A stretch of DNA of 64,000 nt from contig NZ_JZJL01000009.1 in assembly GCF_000971335.1 (NCBI RefSeq), forward strand, positions 1 through 64,000, read 5' to 3'. This DNA is from Chromobacterium vaccinii. GTDB lineage: Bacteria > Pseudomonadota > Gammaproteobacteria > Burkholderiales > Chromobacteriaceae. The number at the start of each line of letters is the position of its first letter. Positions within the stretch are counted from its first letter, which is position 1. Both the position numbers and the translations under genes were made by a program. This document shows positions 8,803-19,994 of the stretch, in pieces. The notes under the pieces were generated by a model. It searched no databases and was not told the DNA's origin. It saw only the letters and a list, made by a program, of their open reading frames with translations.

Positions 8803-9542
8803 GGCGCGCTCTCCGCCTGTTCGCGGGCGCGCGCCTTGCGCTCCAGCAGCGCCGCCACCAGCACGCCGGCCTCGAACAGCAGCCACAGCGGCACCGCCAG
8901 CATCGTTTGCGACAACACGTCCGGCGGCGTGACGATGGCCGCGACGACGAAGGCGCCGACGATCACATAAGGCCGCGCCTCGCGCAGCTTGGCTACCGTC
9001 ACCACACCCATCCGCGTCAACAGCACCACCACCACCGGCACCTCGAACGTGGTGCCGAAAGCCAGGAACATGCCCAGGACAAAGGACAGGTACTTGTCGA
9101 TATCGGTCATCATGCTGACGCCGGCGGGCGTCACCGCCGACATGAAGTGGAACACCACCGGGAACACCAGGAAATAAGCGAAGGCCATGCCGGTGAGGAA
9201 CAGCAAGAGGCTGGCCAGCACCAATGGCAGCACCAGCTTCTTCTCGTGGCTGTACAGGCCGGGCGCGACAAAGGCCCAGATCTGGTACAGCGTGTTGGGC
9301 AGCGAGACCAGGAAGGCCACCAGCATGGTCACCTTCATCGGCACGAAGAAGGTGGACGTCACCTCCGTGGCGATCATGCTGCCGCCCTGGGGCAACGCGT
9401 CCAGCAACGGCTTGGCCAGCAGATGGTAGATGTCGGACGACCAGTGGAACAGCCCCAGAAACGCCAGGGCGATGCCGAGCAGCGCGCGCACCAGCCGGGT
9501 GCGCAGCTCGATCAGGTGCGCGAGCAGCGGTTGTTCGTTCAT
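8799..9542 (-). CDS. tatC: Sec-independent protein translocase TatC
   Basis: This 247-residue multi-spanning protein opens with the family N-terminus (PLLAHLIELRTRLVRAL) and has six predicted membrane helices. It carries the conserved first periplasmic loop (FFVPMKVTMLVAFLVSLP) and the FRGVP-like region near PFYLVFP (here YFLVFPVVFHFM). TatC binds twin-arginine signal peptides and, with TatB, forms the receptor for folded-protein export. It overlaps tatB by 4 nt and the DUF2069 gene by 4 nt. Confidence 0.96.
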   Translation of the reverse strand: MNEQPLLAHLIELRTRLVRALLGIALAFLGLFHWSSDIYHLLAKPLLDALPQGGSMIATEVTSTFFVPMKVTMLVAFLVSLPNTLYQIWAFVAPGLYSHEKKLVLPLVLASLLLFLTGMAFAYFLVFPVVFHFMSAVTPAGVSMMTDIDKYLSFVLGMFLAFGTTFEVPVVVVLLTRMGVVTVAKLREARPYVIVGAFVVAAIVTPPDVLSQTMLAVPLWLLFEAGVLVAALLERKARAREQAESAP

Positions 9543-10060
9543 TCGCGGGCTTGTGTTGCGGAAGGTTGGGAGGCGGGCCTGCTCGGCGAAACGTCGTCGA
9601 ACAGGTCCAGCTGGTTTTCGTCGCGCGGCGGGACATCGGCTTGCGCGGCCGGAGCGGCCTCGGGCGGATGCGCCTCGGCTTCATGAGCCTCAGCCTCCGC
9701 GTCCGGCGCGGGTCCGCCGTGTATCGTGCGCTCGGCCTCATGGAAAGGCTCTGCCGCCTCACCGGCCAGCGCGCGCGCGTCGGCGGCGCCCTGGTCTATC
9801 GTGTCGCGGACCTGCTGCACCTCGGCCTCCAGTTGGCCGCGGAAACTTTGCGCCGCCTCCTGCAGGTCTTGCCGGATGGAATCCAGCCCCTGCAGATTGG
9901 CTTGCTGCTGCATGTCCGCCTTCACATTGGCGACGAAGCGCTGGGCGCGGGCCAGCAGCGCGCCGACGGTGCGCGCCACCGCGGGCAGGCGCTCCGGGCC
10001 CAGCACCACCAGCGCCACCACGCCGATCAGGGCGAATTCGCCGAAACTGATGTCAAGCAC
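9539..10060 (-). CDS. tatB: Sec-independent protein translocase TatB
   Basis: This 173-residue protein starts at a GTG (read as Met) and has the typical LDISFGEFALIGVVALVVLGPERLP membrane hairpin and amphipathic region (the LGPERLP hinge is diagnostic). A long helical, Ala/Glu-rich cytoplasmic tail follows, at the longer end for TatB. TatB forms the substrate receptor with TatC. The gene is 14 nt downstream of tatA and overlaps tatC by 4 nt. Confidence 0.94.
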   Translation of the reverse strand: MLDISFGEFALIGVVALVVLGPERLPAVARTVGALLARAQRFVANVKADMQQQANLQGLDSIRQDLQEAAQSFRGQLEAEVQQVRDTIDQGAADARALAGEAAEPFHEAERTIHGGPAPDAEAEAHEAEAHPPEAAPAAQADVPPRDENQLDLFDDVSPSRPASQPSATQARE

Positions 10061-10074
10061 GCCGCGTCACCACG

Positions 10075-10281
10075 TCATTTCTTGTCGGCTTCGCCGTCAA
10101 TGATGCGGCCGGCGTCCTTGGCCGGCGGCTGGCCTTCCTTGGCGCCTTCGTTCATGCCTTCCTTGAAGCCCTTGACCGCGTTGCCGAGGTCCTTGCCGAT
10201 GCCGGGCAGCTTCCTGGTGCCGAACACCAATACCACGATCAGCAGCACGATCAGCCAATGCCAGATGCTCAGAGAACCCAT
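10075..10281 (-). CDS. tatA: Sec-independent protein translocase TatA
   Basis: This 68-residue protein has one N-terminal membrane helix ([15 protein letters not shown]), the conserved hinge [14 protein letters not shown] and a short charged amphipathic tail. TatA oligomerises to form the translocation pore. It follows hinT by 36 nt in the same direction. The F-G motif at the hinge and the Lys/Gly-rich amphipathic helix separate it from TatB. Confidence 0.96.
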   Translation of the reverse strand: MGSLSIWHWLIVLLIVVLVFGTRKLPGIGKDLGNAVKGFKEGMNEGAKEGQPPAKDAGRIIDGEADKK

Positions 10282-10317
10282 TGTGACTCTTCCTTGATGA
10301 AAAAACGGGAGCCGCGC

Positions 10318-10641
10318 TCAGCCCTTGTGGCCGAACACATGCACGTGCAGATGGAATACTTCCTGGCCGCCGCCGCGGCCGGTGTTGATGCCGGTCTTGA
10401 AGCCGGACTCCAGGCCCTGCTCCTTGGCCAGCCGGGGCGCCAGCGTCAGGATCTTGCCCAGCACCGCCTCGTGCTCGGGGCCGCAATGGGCCAGCGAGTC
10501 GACGTGGCGCTTGGGGATGATCATGAAATGCACCGGCGCGATCGGACGGATGTCGTGGAAGGCCAGCACGTCTTCGTCTTCGTAAACCTTGTTGGCGGGA
10601 ATCTGGCCCGCCACGATCTTGCAGAAAAGGCAATCGCTCAT
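10318..10641 (-). CDS. hinT: HIT-family purine nucleoside phosphoramidase
   Basis: This 107-residue HIT-domain protein starts MSDCLFCKIVAGQIPANKVY and ends with the catalytic histidine triad FHLHVHVFG near residues 97-105. HinT hydrolyses AMP-lysine and other nucleoside phosphoramidates. It sits between hisE and tatA, its usual place in betaproteobacterial his operons. It starts 17 nt after hisE. Confidence 0.93.
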   Translation of the reverse strand: MSDCLFCKIVAGQIPANKVYEDEDVLAFHDIRPIAPVHFMIIPKRHVDSLAHCGPEHEAVLGKILTLAPRLAKEQGLESGFKTGINTGRGGGQEVFHLHVHVFGHKG

Positions 10642-10658
10642 CGTGAGTGTTCCGTCAT

Positions 10659-10985
10659 TCAGGCTGTGGGTTTGCGCGCGGCCTTCTCGTCCAGGCCGGA
10701 AATGCCCTCGCGGCGATGCAGCTCCATCACCACGTCTTCCGGACGCAGGCCATGATATGCCAACAGCACCATGGTATGGAACCACAAGTCGGCCACTTCG
10801 CGCACCAGATGCAGCTTGTCCTTGTCCTTGGAGGCCATCAGCGTCTCCGCCGCCTCTTCCGCCACCTTCTTCAGGATGGCGTCTTCGCCCTTGTGGAACA
10901 GCGAAGCCACATAAGACGATTGCGGCGCCGCCTCGCGCCGGGCCTCCAGCGTATCGGCTATGTTCTTCAACACGTCCGGGGTCAT
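10659..10985 (-). CDS. hisE: Phosphoribosyl-ATP pyrophosphohydrolase
   Basis: This 108-residue HisE carries out the second step of histidine synthesis, PR-ATP to PR-AMP plus PPi. It has the MazG-like motif [13 protein letters not shown] followed by [16 protein letters not shown], which supply the Mg2+-binding acidic residues. It is separate from hisI, as usual in betaproteobacteria. The ATG at 10985 is preferred because upstream in-frame sequence has no homology. A 135-nt gap separates it from hisI. Confidence 0.95.
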   Translation of the reverse strand: MTPDVLKNIADTLEARREAAPQSSYVASLFHKGEDAILKKVAEEAAETLMASKDKDKLHLVREVADLWFHTMVLLAYHGLRPEDVVMELHRREGISGLDEKAARKPTA

Positions 10986-11120
10986 ATCCTTATCCTTTCG
11001 AACCCTTTGCAGGCTCTGATGCCCGCCAGCCTTCCAGTATACGGCTCGGGCATGACATTCTGGCAAAACCGGTCCGCCATTGTAACCCGGCCGGGGGCGC
11101 CGGCGTTGACCGGCCGCAAT

Positions 11121-11500
11121 TCAGGGATGGTAGATGGCGCGCGGGTCTTTCAGCACCGCGTCCACCGTCGTCCAGCCGCCGTTCTCGAAACGGCGGTAGA
11201 AACAGCTCTCCCGTCCGGTGTGACAGGCGATGCCGCCGATTTGTTCGATCTGCATCACGATCACATCGCCATCGCAGTCCAGGCGCAGCTCGCTGATGTT
11301 TTGCAAATGGCCGGACTCCTCGCCCTTCTTCCACAGCTTTTGCCGCGAGCGGCTCCAGTAGTGGGCGATGCCGGTATCGGCGGTGAGCTGCAGGCTTTCG
11401 CGGTTCATCCACGCCACCATCAACACCCGGCCGCTGGCCGCGTCCTGGGCGATGGCCGTGACCAGGCCCTTGTCGTCCCACTTCACTTCGTCCAGCCAGC

Positions 11501-11504
<4 letters not shown>
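11121..11504 (-). CDS. hisI: Phosphoribosyl-AMP cyclohydrolase
   Basis: This 127-residue HisI opens the purine ring of PR-AMP in step three of histidine synthesis. The zinc and Mg2+ motif regions are visible: [14 protein letters not shown], with Cys and Asp ligands, and [15 protein letters not shown] with two further Cys. The WMNRESL and [21 protein letters not shown] stretches are family-typical. The start overlaps the hisF stop by 4 nt (ATGA). Confidence 0.95.
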
Positions 11505-12265
<761 letters not shown>

Positions 12266-12337
12266 GTGCGTTTCCAGAAAGCTTCAGGCGCGCCGAAGCG
12301 GCGGGACATGCCCGCCGCTTCGACGCGGTCAGCCGGC

Positions 12338-13078
12338 TCAGCCGGCCAGTTCGTCCGCCAGCGTTTGCGCGGCGGCGAAATCGATGCTGCCCTCGTAGAT
12401 GGCGCGGCCGGTGACCGCGCCCTCCACGCCCTCGTCCGCCACCGCGCACAGCGCGCGGATGTCGTCGAGGTTGGTCAGGCCTCCGGAGGCGATCACCGGA
12501 ATGGTCAGCGCCTGCGCCAGCTTGACGGTGGCTTCGATGTTGACGCCGGTCATCATGCCGTCGCGGCCGATGTCGGTGTAGATCACCGAGTTGACGCCGT
12601 AGTCTTCGAAGCGCTTGGCCAGATCGATCACGTTATGGTTGGTGATCTTGGCCCAACCGTCGATCGCCACCATGCCGTCCTTGGCGTCCAGGCCGACGAT
12701 GACCTGCCCGGGGAAGGCGTCGCAGGCGTCGTGCAGGAAGCCCGGCGTCTTCACCGCGGCGGTGCCGATGATCACGTAGGACAAACCCATGTCGAGGTAG
12801 GCCTCGATGGTGTCCAGATCGCGGATGCCGCCGCCCAGCTGCACCGGCATGTCGGTGCCGACCTCGCCGAGGATGTCGCGGATCACCGACAAGTTTTTCG
12901 GCTTGCCGGCGAAGGCGCCGTTCAAGTCCACCAGATGCAGGCGTCGCGCGCCCTGGTCGCGCCAGTGGGCGGCAACCTTGACCGGATCGTCGGAGAAAAT
13001 GGTGGCGTCGTCCATTGCGCCCTGTCTCAGGCGCACGCATTGACCGTCTTTCAGGTCTATCGCGGGTATCAGCAGCAT
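12338..13078 (-). CDS. hisA: ProFAR isomerase
   Basis: This 246-residue barrel starts [20 protein letters not shown]; the catalytic Asp is in AIDLKDG (Asp8). The second catalytic Asp lies in [10 protein letters not shown] (about 129). The paired phosphate loops QLGGGIRD and IASGGLTN are clear. It isomerises ProFAR to PRFAR ahead of HisHF. It is 21 nt downstream of hisH. Confidence 0.97.
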   Translation of the reverse strand: MLLIPAIDLKDGQCVRLRQGAMDDATIFSDDPVKVAAHWRDQGARRLHLVDLNGAFAGKPKNLSVIRDILGEVGTDMPVQLGGGIRDLDTIEAYLDMGLSYVIIGTAAVKTPGFLHDACDAFPGQVIVGLDAKDGMVAIDGWAKITNHNVIDLAKRFEDYGVNSVIYTDIGRDGMMTGVNIEATVKLAQALTIPVIASGGLTNLDDIRALCAVADEGVEGAVTGRAIYEGSIDFAAAQTLADELAG

Positions 13079-13099
13079 GGTGCTAGGTGTATTCGTAAG

Positions 13100-13738
13100 T
13101 TAAACATTGCCGTCCCAGGCCAGGAAATTCTTCATCATCAGAAGTCCGGCCCGGTGGCTCTTTTCGGTGTGAAACTGCGTGGCGAATATGTTGCCACGCC
13201 CGACGATGCAAGCAAACCGCTGCGGATAATCGCTTTCCGCGAGCGTAAGCGCCGCGTCGGCCGGCGCGAAATGGTAGCTGTGGACGAAATAGAAGCGCTC
13301 GCCGTCGGCGATGCCGGCGAACAAGGGATGGGACCGGGTCTGGTACACCTGGTTCCAACCCATGTGCGGCACTTTCAGGCGCTCGCCGCCGGCGACGAGA
13401 TCGTCGGCGAAACGCCGCACGTCGCCCGGGAACAGGCCCAGGCCGGCGGTGTCGCCTTCCTCGCTATGTTCGAACAATAGCTGCGCGCCGACGCAGATTC
13501 CAAAAAACGGCTTGTTCTGCGTGGTTTCACGGACCGCCTCGGCCAGACCATGGCGGTTCAGCTCGCGCATGCAGTCGGGCATCGCGCCCTGACCGGGGAA
13601 GACCACCTTGTCGGCCTTCACCACCGCTTCCGGGTCGCGAGTCAGGAAAATATCGGCGCCGTTTTCGTTGGCGGCCTGCAGGGACTTCAGCACCGAGTGC
13701 AGATTGCCCATGCCGTAATCAATCACTGCGACCTTCAT
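13100..13738 (-). CDS. hisH: Imidazole glycerol phosphate synthase, glutaminase subunit
   Basis: This 212-residue class-I glutamine amidotransferase contains the nucleophile elbow [11 protein letters not shown], with the catalytic Cys at about 81. The His-x-Glu pair is in [13 protein letters not shown] near the C-terminus. It supplies ammonia to HisF. The family more often has GICLGMQ, so Val/Ala here is a small variation. It overlaps the end of hisB by 4 nt. Confidence 0.96.
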   Translation of the reverse strand: MKVAVIDYGMGNLHSVLKSLQAANENGADIFLTRDPEAVVKADKVVFPGQGAMPDCMRELNRHGLAEAVRETTQNKPFFGICVGAQLLFEHSEEGDTAGLGLFPGDVRRFADDLVAGGERLKVPHMGWNQVYQTRSHPLFAGIADGERFYFVHSYHFAPADAALTLAESDYPQRFACIVGRGNIFATQFHTEKSHRAGLLMMKNFLAWDGNV

Positions 13739-14328
13739 GCCGACAGCGTCCCTTTGGTGGACGGCGTGATGCCGGCCATGCGCTCATCGTGCTCGCAAGA
13801 CATGCGCAGCGCGCGGCCGAAAGCCTTGAAGATGGTCTCGGCCTGATGGTGGCTGTTGTGGCCGCGCAGATTGTCGATGTGCAGGGTAATCATGCTGTGA
13901 TTGACGAAGCCGTGGAAAAATTCGGAGAACAGGTCCACATCGAACTGGCCGATGCTGGCGCGGGTGTAGTCGACGTTGTAGACCAGGCCTGGACGGCCGG
14001 ACAGATCGATCACCACCCGGCTCAGCGCCTCGTCCAGCGGCACGTAGGCGTGGCCGTAGCGGCGGATGCCCTTCTTGTCGCCGATGGCCTGGGCGAAAGC
14101 CTGGCCCAGCGTGATGCCGATATCCTCCACCGTGTGGTGGGCATCGATATGCAGGTCGCCCACCGCCTTGACATCTAGATCGATCAGGCCGTGGCGGGCG
14201 ATCTGGTCCATCATGTGGTCGAGGAAGGGCACGCCGGTTTCAAAGCGGCCGACGCCGGTGCCGTCCAGATTCAGGCTGACGGTGATCTGGGTTTCCAGCG
14301 TGTTGCGGGTGACAGTTGCGGTTCTCAT
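13735..14328 (-). CDS. hisB: Imidazoleglycerol-phosphate dehydratase
   Basis: This 197-residue monofunctional HisB dehydrates IGP. Metal-binding motifs are [45 protein letters not shown] and [19 protein letters not shown]. There is no N-terminal HAD phosphatase domain, so histidinol-phosphate phosphatase must be encoded elsewhere. It lies 7 nt after hisC. Confidence 0.97.
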   Translation of the reverse strand: MRTATVTRNTLETQITVSLNLDGTGVGRFETGVPFLDHMMDQIARHGLIDLDVKAVGDLHIDAHHTVEDIGITLGQAFAQAIGDKKGIRRYGHAYVPLDEALSRVVIDLSGRPGLVYNVDYTRASIGQFDVDLFSEFFHGFVNHSMITLHIDNLRGHNSHHQAETIFKAFGRALRMSCEHDERMAGITPSTKGTLSA

Positions 14329-14335
14329 TGCGGCT

Positions 14336-15406
14336 TCAGGCGAAAAAACGTTGGATGGCGGACAGCAGCGCGGCGTTTTCGTCCGGACTGCCCACGGTCA
14401 GGCGCAGGCAGTTAGCCAGCAGCGGGTGGCTGCCGTGCAGCTGCTTGATCAGGATGCCGGACGCCTTCAAGTGCTGAAACAGGGCCGGCGCGTCCGGCGC
14501 GCGGACGGTGACGAAATTGGCCTCGGACGGAAACGCCGCCAGTTGAGGCAAGGCGGCCAGCGCCGCCGACAGTTTCGCGCGCTCGGCGCGCAGCTCGGCC
14601 GCCTGGCGGTTGAACACGTCCAGGTGCTTCAGGGCGAAACGGGCGGCGGCGAGGGTCAGCACATTGACGTTGTACGGCGGCCGCACCTTGTTCAGCTGCT
14701 CGATCCACGCCGGACTGGCCGCGGCGTAGCCAAGGCGGATGCCGGCCAGGCCCAGCTTGGACAGCGTGCGCATCACCAGCAGGTTGCCCAGCTCGCCGGC
14801 CAGGTCCATGAAGCTGTCGGAGGCGAAGCTCTGATAGGCCTCGTCCACCACCACCAGCCCCGGCGCGGCGCGGCAGATCGCCATCACCTCGTCGCGGGCG
14901 TAGCGCGGCCCGGTGGGATTGTTGGGGTAGGACACGAACACCACCGCCGGCTGCTCGCGCTCGATGGCGACGAGCGTGGCCGGCAGATCCAGCGTGAAAT
15001 CACCGTTCAGCGGCACGCCGACGTACTGCAGGCCGGAGAACAGCGCGTTCATCTTGTACATCACGAACGACGGCTCCAGCGCCAGCAGCTTGGCGCCGGG
15101 ACGCGCCAGCGCCTGGGAGACCAGCGTGATCAGCTCGTCCGAACCGTTGCCCAGCACGATGTCTGCCGCCGCCGGAATGGCGAAGGCGGCGCGCAGATCG
15201 TCTTTCAGGCCGCCGCCGTTGGCGTCCGGATAGCGATTCAGCGCCACCTGGGCCAGCTCGGCGGCCAGCTCATGCTGCAGCTCGACCGGCAGCGGCCACG
15301 GGTTTTCCATCGCGTCCAGCTTGATGAAGCCGGAGGCGTCGGCCACATGGTAGGCCCCGATGGCGGCGATCTCGGGCCGCACCAGTTGTTGCACAGTCAG
15401 TTTCAT
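14336..15406 (-). CDS. hisC: Histidinol-phosphate aminotransferase
   Basis: This 356-residue class-I/II PLP aminotransferase contains LGNGSDELI, the substrate/PLP stretch [19 protein letters not shown], and [15 protein letters not shown], whose Lys (about 220) forms the Schiff base. It converts imidazole-acetol phosphate to histidinol phosphate. It is separated from hisD by an unrelated inserted gene, which is unusual for this operon. Confidence 0.95.
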   Translation of the reverse strand: MKLTVQQLVRPEIAAIGAYHVADASGFIKLDAMENPWPLPVELQHELAAELAQVALNRYPDANGGGLKDDLRAAFAIPAAADIVLGNGSDELITLVSQALARPGAKLLALEPSFVMYKMNALFSGLQYVGVPLNGDFTLDLPATLVAIEREQPAVVFVSYPNNPTGPRYARDEVMAICRAAPGLVVVDEAYQSFASDSFMDLAGELGNLLVMRTLSKLGLAGIRLGYAAASPAWIEQLNKVRPPYNVNVLTLAAARFALKHLDVFNRQAAELRAERAKLSAALAALPQLAAFPSEANFVTVRAPDAPALFQHLKASGILIKQLHGSHPLLANCLRLTVGSPDENAALLSAIQRFFA

Positions 15407-15485
15407 GTCTCTTTCTCGCCCCTTGCCGGCCGCGCGGCGCGCGCCAGGCCGGAACGTCCATCCTACAAGTTTCGCGGGTTTTGGG

Positions 15486-16472
15486 CTACTCGACCCAATG
15501 CGCCTTGCGCGCCACCTGCGGCGGCAGCGACAGGCCGGAACGCGCCAGCTCGCTGCGACTGAACAGGTATTCGCCTTCCGACGGCGTGACCGGGAACAAT
15601 GAGGACAGGCTGCGGCTCTCGAACAGCGTCGCCTGCGCCATCCGCGCAGCCTCCAGCCCCTGCTCGCGCCCGGTCAGCACCCGGCCACCTATGGCCTTGC
15701 CCTTGCCCACCGCGAAATTCCAGAACGCGAACATCGGCAATTTGCTGTTGGCCGTGGTCCAGCGCATCACTTCGTCGCTAGGCACGACCTTGCCGTTGTC
15801 GTCACGCAGCGTGAAATACAATCCTACCCAGATCGCCTGGTAGCGCTGCGGCGCCTGCAGGACACGCTGCTGCCACTCGGCGAAGGTGTAGGGCAGCGCG
15901 ATGTCGACGTCTATGCCGCCCAACCGGATGTTGTCCCGGCCGACGAAGGCTTCGTCGCGGATGATGCGCGAAGTCAGGTCGCTGTCGAACAGGGCCAGCG
16001 CGCGCTTCAAGCCAGGCACCATGCGCCCCAGCTCGAAAATATTGCGCAGGATCAGCGGCCGCTCCAGCACGCCGCTGATATTGCTCGGCGTGGACTGGAA
16101 ATAGTTGCGCGGATTGTTGTTGATGCCGAGATAGATGACCGGAACGCCGGCCTCGGCCAGCTTGCTCCCCACCAGTTGTAACGCGGCATCGTCGCCGACG
16201 ATGACAAGATCGGGCTGGAAAGCCGCGATGCGCTTGCGCGCCTCCTCAACCCGGATCAGCACTTGGTCTCGCGGCAGGCGCTTGCTGTCCAGCGCGTATA
16301 CCGCCAGTTCGCACCGCCCGGACAGCTTCTCGTACAGCGCCGCGCGGTAGTCATGATCCCACTGGTAATCGCTGTGATAACTCTCCAGCAGGAACACCTT
16401 CTTTTCCGCGCCGAACGCCGACGCGGCCAAGCACAGCAGGCCAACCGCCAGCCACACGCCTATCCTCGCCAT
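15486..16472 (-). CDS. Periplasmic substrate-binding-like protein inserted between hisD and hisC
   Basis: This 328-residue protein has an N-terminal signal peptide ([16 protein letters not shown], probable cleavage before EKK) and a two-lobed binding-protein fold. [19 protein letters not shown] begins lobe one; [14 protein letters not shown] and [14 protein letters not shown] follow. It resembles the ABC-type substrate-binding domain found as the sensor part of many histidine kinases and diguanylate cyclases, but no kinase or transporter gene is adjacent. ATG 16472 is preferred to GTG 16481 because GGAGGA lies about 9 nt upstream of it. The ligand and the reason for its place in the his operon are unknown. 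Confidence 0.7.
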   Translation of the reverse strand: MARIGVWLAVGLLCLAASAFGAEKKVFLLESYHSDYQWDHDYRAALYEKLSGRCELAVYALDSKRLPRDQVLIRVEEARKRIAAFQPDLVIVGDDAALQLVGSKLAEAGVPVIYLGINNNPRNYFQSTPSNISGVLERPLILRNIFELGRMVPGLKRALALFDSDLTSRIIRDEAFVGRDNIRLGGIDVDIALPYTFAEWQQRVLQAPQRYQAIWVGLYFTLRDDNGKVVPSDEVMRWTTANSKLPMFAFWNFAVGKGKAIGGRVLTGREQGLEAARMAQATLFESRSLSSLFPVTPSEGEYLFSRSELARSGLSLPPQVARKAHWVE

Positions 16473-16532
16473 CGCTCCCACTCCTCCGCCGGCCTTGCCA
16501 GCTTTCAGGGTAGAGGACGGCGCGAAAATGCC

Positions 16533-17837
16533 CTAGCCCGGCTTCCCATCCTCCAGCCGCAGCTCGGCGGCGCGGGCGTGAGCGGTCAGGCCCTCGCCGT
16601 GCGCCAGCAGGCTGGCGATGCGGCCCAGCTTCTGCGCGCCCGCCTGCGACACGCGGATCAGGCTGCTGCGCTTCTGGAAGTCGTAGACGCCCAGCGGGCT
16701 GGCGAAACGCGCGGTGCGGCTGGTCGGCAACACGTGGTTGGGGCCGGCGCAGTAGTCGCCCAGGCTCTCCGAGGTGAAGCGGCCCATGAAGATGGCGCCG
16801 GCGTGGCGCAATTGCGGCAGCAGGGCTTCCGGATCGGCCACCGACAGTTCCAGATGCTCCGGCGCGATATAGTTGCTGATCTCGCAGGCTTCGGCCAGAT
16901 CGCGCACCTCGATCAGCGCGCCGCGGTTGGCGAGGCTCTGCTCGATGATGGCGCGGCGCGGCATGGACGGCAGCAGCCTGGCGATGCTGGCCTCCACCTT
17001 GGCGATATAGTCCGCCGACGGGCACAGCAGGATGGCTTGGGCGATCTCGTCGTGCTCGGCCTGGCTGAACAGATCCATAGCCACCCAGTCGGGCGGCGTG
17101 TCGCCGTCGCAGATCACCAGAATCTCCGACGGGCCGGCCACCATGTCGATGCCGACCACGCCGAACACCCGGCGCTTGGCTGCGGCGACGTAGGCGTTGC
17201 CCGGGCCGGTGATCTTGTCCACCTGCGGCACGGTCTCGGTGCCGTAGGCCAGCGCAGCCACCGCCTGAGCGCCGCCGCAGGTGAACACCTTGTCGACGCC
17301 GGCGATATAGGCCGCGGCCAGCACCAGGTCGTTGCGCTCGCCGCCCGGCGTCGGCACCACCATGATGATTTCGCCGACGCCGGCCACCTTGGCCGGCAGC
17401 GCGTTCATCAGCACCGAGCTCGGATAGGCGGCCTTGCCCCCCGGCACGTAGATGCCGACGCGGTCCAGCGCCGTCACCTGCTGGCCCAGCAAGGTGCCGT
17501 CTTCGTCCTCATAGCTCCAGCTGTGCGCCAGCTGCTTCTCGTGGTAGCGGCGCACGCGGTCGGCGGCGGCGGACAGCGCGTCGCGCACATCGGCCGGCAG
17601 ACGTCCCCACGCGGCTTCCAGCTGCTCGCGGCTGAGCGTCAGGTCGGCCATGCCCGCCGCCTGCATACGGTCGAAACGGTTGGTGTACTCCACCAACGCC
17701 GCGTCGCCGCGATGATGGACGTCGGCGCAGATGGACGCCACGGCGGCGTCGACTGCGGGGTCCTGCGCGGTTTCGAAGGCCAGCAGCGCTTTCAGGCGCG
17801 CGGCGAAGTCGGGCTGGGAGGAGGACAGTTTCAACAT
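16533..17837 (-). CDS. hisD: Histidinol dehydrogenase
   Basis: This 434-residue protein, the normal family length, performs the last two NAD-dependent oxidations to histidine. Diagnostic segments are [53 protein letters not shown] (zinc and catalytic residues) and the C-terminal [15 protein letters not shown]. The ATG at 17837 begins [11 protein letters not shown]; codons farther upstream show no homology. It lies 90 nt downstream of hisG. Confidence 0.97.
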   Translation of the reverse strand: MLKLSSSQPDFAARLKALLAFETAQDPAVDAAVASICADVHHRGDAALVEYTNRFDRMQAAGMADLTLSREQLEAAWGRLPADVRDALSAAADRVRRYHEKQLAHSWSYEDEDGTLLGQQVTALDRVGIYVPGGKAAYPSSVLMNALPAKVAGVGEIIMVVPTPGGERNDLVLAAAYIAGVDKVFTCGGAQAVAALAYGTETVPQVDKITGPGNAYVAAAKRRVFGVVGIDMVAGPSEILVICDGDTPPDWVAMDLFSQAEHDEIAQAILLCPSADYIAKVEASIARLLPSMPRRAIIEQSLANRGALIEVRDLAEACEISNYIAPEHLELSVADPEALLPQLRHAGAIFMGRFTSESLGDYCAGPNHVLPTSRTARFASPLGVYDFQKRSSLIRVSQAGAQKLGRIASLLAHGEGLTAHARAAELRLEDGKPG

Positions 17838-17927
17838 GATGATTCTCTGATGCTTGGAGCTTGAAGAATGGGGAACGCCGGCCGCCGGCAATCGGTTGAC
17901 CGGCGGCGCGTCATGAGTTGGAAACGG

Positions 17928-18569
17928 TCAGGCCGGCACGGCGCCGGCGAAAGCGTCCAGCACCGGCTGGATCGCGTCGTATTTGAGCTTCAGCGCGGCC
18001 TGGTTCACCACCAGGCGCGAGCTGATGTCGATAATGTGCTCGACCGCCTCCAGCTTGTTGGCGCGCAGCGTGCCGCCGGTGGACACCAGGTCGACGATGG
18101 CGTCGGCCAGACCAACCAGCGGCGCCAGCTCCATCGAGCCGTACAGCTTGATGATGTCGACGTGCACGCCCTTCTTGGCGAAATGCTCGCGGGCGATCTG
18201 CGGATATTTGGTGGCGATCTTCAGCCGCGCGCCGCGGCGCACCGCCGCGTCGTAATCGAAGCCTTCCTGCACCGCCACCATCATCTTGCATTTGGCGATG
18301 TTGAGGTCCAGCGGCTGGTACAGGCCGGCGCCGCCATGCTCGATCAGCACGTCGCGGCCGGCGATGCCGAGATCGGCCGCGCCGTACTGCACATAGGTGG
18401 GCACGTCGGACGCGCGCACGATCACCAGTTGCACGTCCGGGTGGTTGGTGCCGATGATCAGCTTGCGCGAGGATTCCGGATTTTCCGCCGGCACGATGCC
18501 GGCAGCCGCCAGCAAGGGCAGCGTTTCTTCAAAGATGCGGCCCTTGGACAGGGCAATGGTCAGCTTCAT
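17928..18569 (-). CDS. hisG: ATP phosphoribosyltransferase catalytic subunit (short form)
   Basis: This 213-residue short-form HisG is the first, feedback-controlled enzyme of histidine synthesis. It starts [20 protein letters not shown] and has [14 protein letters not shown] and the PRPP-binding segment [19 protein letters not shown]. It lacks the C-terminal regulatory ACT-like domain, so it should need the HisZ regulatory subunit, which is not in this window. It follows the ycgR-like gene by 36 nt. No His-rich leader peptide was found upstream. Confidence 0.96.
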   Translation of the reverse strand: MKLTIALSKGRIFEETLPLLAAAGIVPAENPESSRKLIIGTNHPDVQLVIVRASDVPTYVQYGAADLGIAGRDVLIEHGGAGLYQPLDLNIAKCKMMVAVQEGFDYDAAVRRGARLKIATKYPQIAREHFAKKGVHVDIIKLYGSMELAPLVGLADAIVDLVSTGGTLRANKLEAVEHIIDISSRLVVNQAALKLKYDAIQPVLDAFAGAVPA

Positions 18570-18605
18570 GATGTTCTACTGCGAAAAGGATTTCGATAAG
18601 TCCGG

Positions 18606-19370
18606 TCAACCCACCATCGCGCGGCGTTCGCGCTCGAGGAAGCCGACATAACGCTGGATGATGGTTTCCATCGGCGGCGTCAGGTTGAGATAGGAGCATC
18701 CCACCCGCATCGCCTCGTTGCCGTTGCGCATCCGCGCGGTCAGCCGGTGGCGCACCTCGACGCCCAGCGAGAGCGTGCCGAACGGTTTCAGGTCGATCGA
18801 GCACTGGCGGTACTGCTGGCCGATGTCGAAGCCTGGCGTATCGACGCCCGGCAGCCACAGGCTCAGGCCGCCCAGGCTGATGTCGAACAGCGCGAGATCG
18901 ATCTCCCGCTGGCCGAAATCGCTGATATGGCAAAAAATCGGCTGGCCCAGCGGCGTCTGGATGCGGAAAAACTCGCGCCGCTGCAGCTTGATCACCTGCT
19001 CCGGCAGCCGGCACTGGAAGGCCGGCCGGTTATCCATCGTCACCCGGCTGATCTGGCCGGTGACGAACTGGGTCTTCACGCCCTCGGGAGAACAGACGAA
19101 GACATTGCGCTCGCTGTTCAGGACCTGGGTATTGGTTTCTTCCTCAGCGCCCCAGTCGAAGATGAAAACGCCGGCCTGGTAATCCACCTCCAACAGCCGG
19201 GTCAGAATGAAGTTTTTACCCTTGTTGGCAAAAACCGTCACCATATGGCCGTGCTTGGCGATATTGGTCAGATGCTGCGCGATCTCGGTCGGCGAGCTCA
19301 GGGTGAACTTGGCCAGATCCAGCGGCTGATGTGAACTTGCCGGCATGGCTGGCGTATTGTCGTTGCTCAC
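18606..19370 (-). CDS. ycgR: YcgR-type flagellar brake protein (PilZ domain)
   Basis: This 254-residue protein has an N-terminal YcgR domain (about 20-125) and a C-terminal PilZ domain. The c-di-GMP binding residues are intact: RxxxR as Arg132-Arg136 within LQRREFFR, and DxSxxG at 163-168 (DISLGG). When c-di-GMP is high, YcgR binds the flagellar motor and slows swimming. It is immediately upstream of hisG on the same strand, probably by chance of gene order. It fits with the chemoreceptor in this window in indicating a motile cell. Confidence 0.9.
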   Translation of the reverse strand: MSNDNTPAMPASSHQPLDLAKFTLSSPTEIAQHLTNIAKHGHMVTVFANKGKNFILTRLLEVDYQAGVFIFDWGAEEETNTQVLNSERNVFVCSPEGVKTQFVTGQISRVTMDNRPAFQCRLPEQVIKLQRREFFRIQTPLGQPIFCHISDFGQREIDLALFDISLGGLSLWLPGVDTPGFDIGQQYRQCSIDLKPFGTLSLGVEVRHRLTARMRNGNEAMRVGCSYLNLTPPMETIIQRYVGFLERERRAMVG

Positions 19371-19415
19371 GATATTCCGGCCTTCATGTCTGCGGGGTTG
19401 AGTGATACGCCAAGT

Positions 19416-19994
19416 TTAGCGTAACAACTGCCGGATATCAGAAGCAAGGTTGGCCGCCGGGGTGCCGTAGGCCTCGTACACCCTGAGCTTGCCTTCCTTG
19501 TCCAGCAGATAGGAACCGGCGCTGTGGTCGACGGTGTAGCCGCCCTCCTCGTTCTTCACCTTCTGCGCGACAACCTTGTACTGCTTCATCACCTTTTCGA
19601 TGTCGCCGGCAGCGCCGGTCAGGCCGATGAAGCGCTTGTCGAAATGCGGCACGTAGCCGGCCAGCACCTGGGGCGTATCCCGCTCGGGATCGACGCTGAC
19701 GAACATCACCTGCACCTTGTCGCCGTCGGCGCCCAACTGCTTCATCACCGACGCGTACTCCAGCATCGTGGTCGGGCAAACGTCGGGACAGCTGGTATAG
19801 CCGAAGAACAGCGCCACCACCTTGCCGCGGAATTCATCCAGGCCGCGGGGCTTGCCGTGGAAATCGGTCAGCTTGAAATCGCCTCCCATCGAGGCATCCT
19901 CGATGGCGGTGCCCTTGAAATCGATTTTCTGGGCGCAGGCGGACAAAACCAACGCGGCGAACAAGCCTAGCAGGCACTTCAGGAGTCGGGACAT
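19416..19994 (-). CDS. SCO1/SenC-family copper chaperone for cytochrome oxidase
   Basis: This 192-residue lipoprotein has a lipobox at LSAC20. The thioredoxin-like fold carries the copper-binding CPDVC at 69-73 and the distal His157 (TVDHSAG). SCO proteins deliver copper to the CuA centre of cytochrome oxidase subunit II. It is the last gene of the cta operon; its start and the ctaB stop overlap by one base. Confidence 0.94.
   Translation of the reverse strand: MSRLLKCLLGLFAALVLSACAQKIDFKGTAIEDASMGGDFKLTDFHGKPRGLDEFRGKVVALFFGYTSCPDVCPTTMLEYASVMKQLGADGDKVQVMFVSVDPERDTPQVLAGYVPHFDKRFIGLTGAAGDIEKVMKQYKVVAQKVKNEEGGYTVDHSAGSYLLDKEGKLRVYEAYGTPAANLASDIRQLLR

Noticed and set aside
17838-19415. Histidine leader peptide and attenuator before hisG
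   Set aside because: No run of His codons; a protein gene (ycgR-like) lies only 36 nt upstream.
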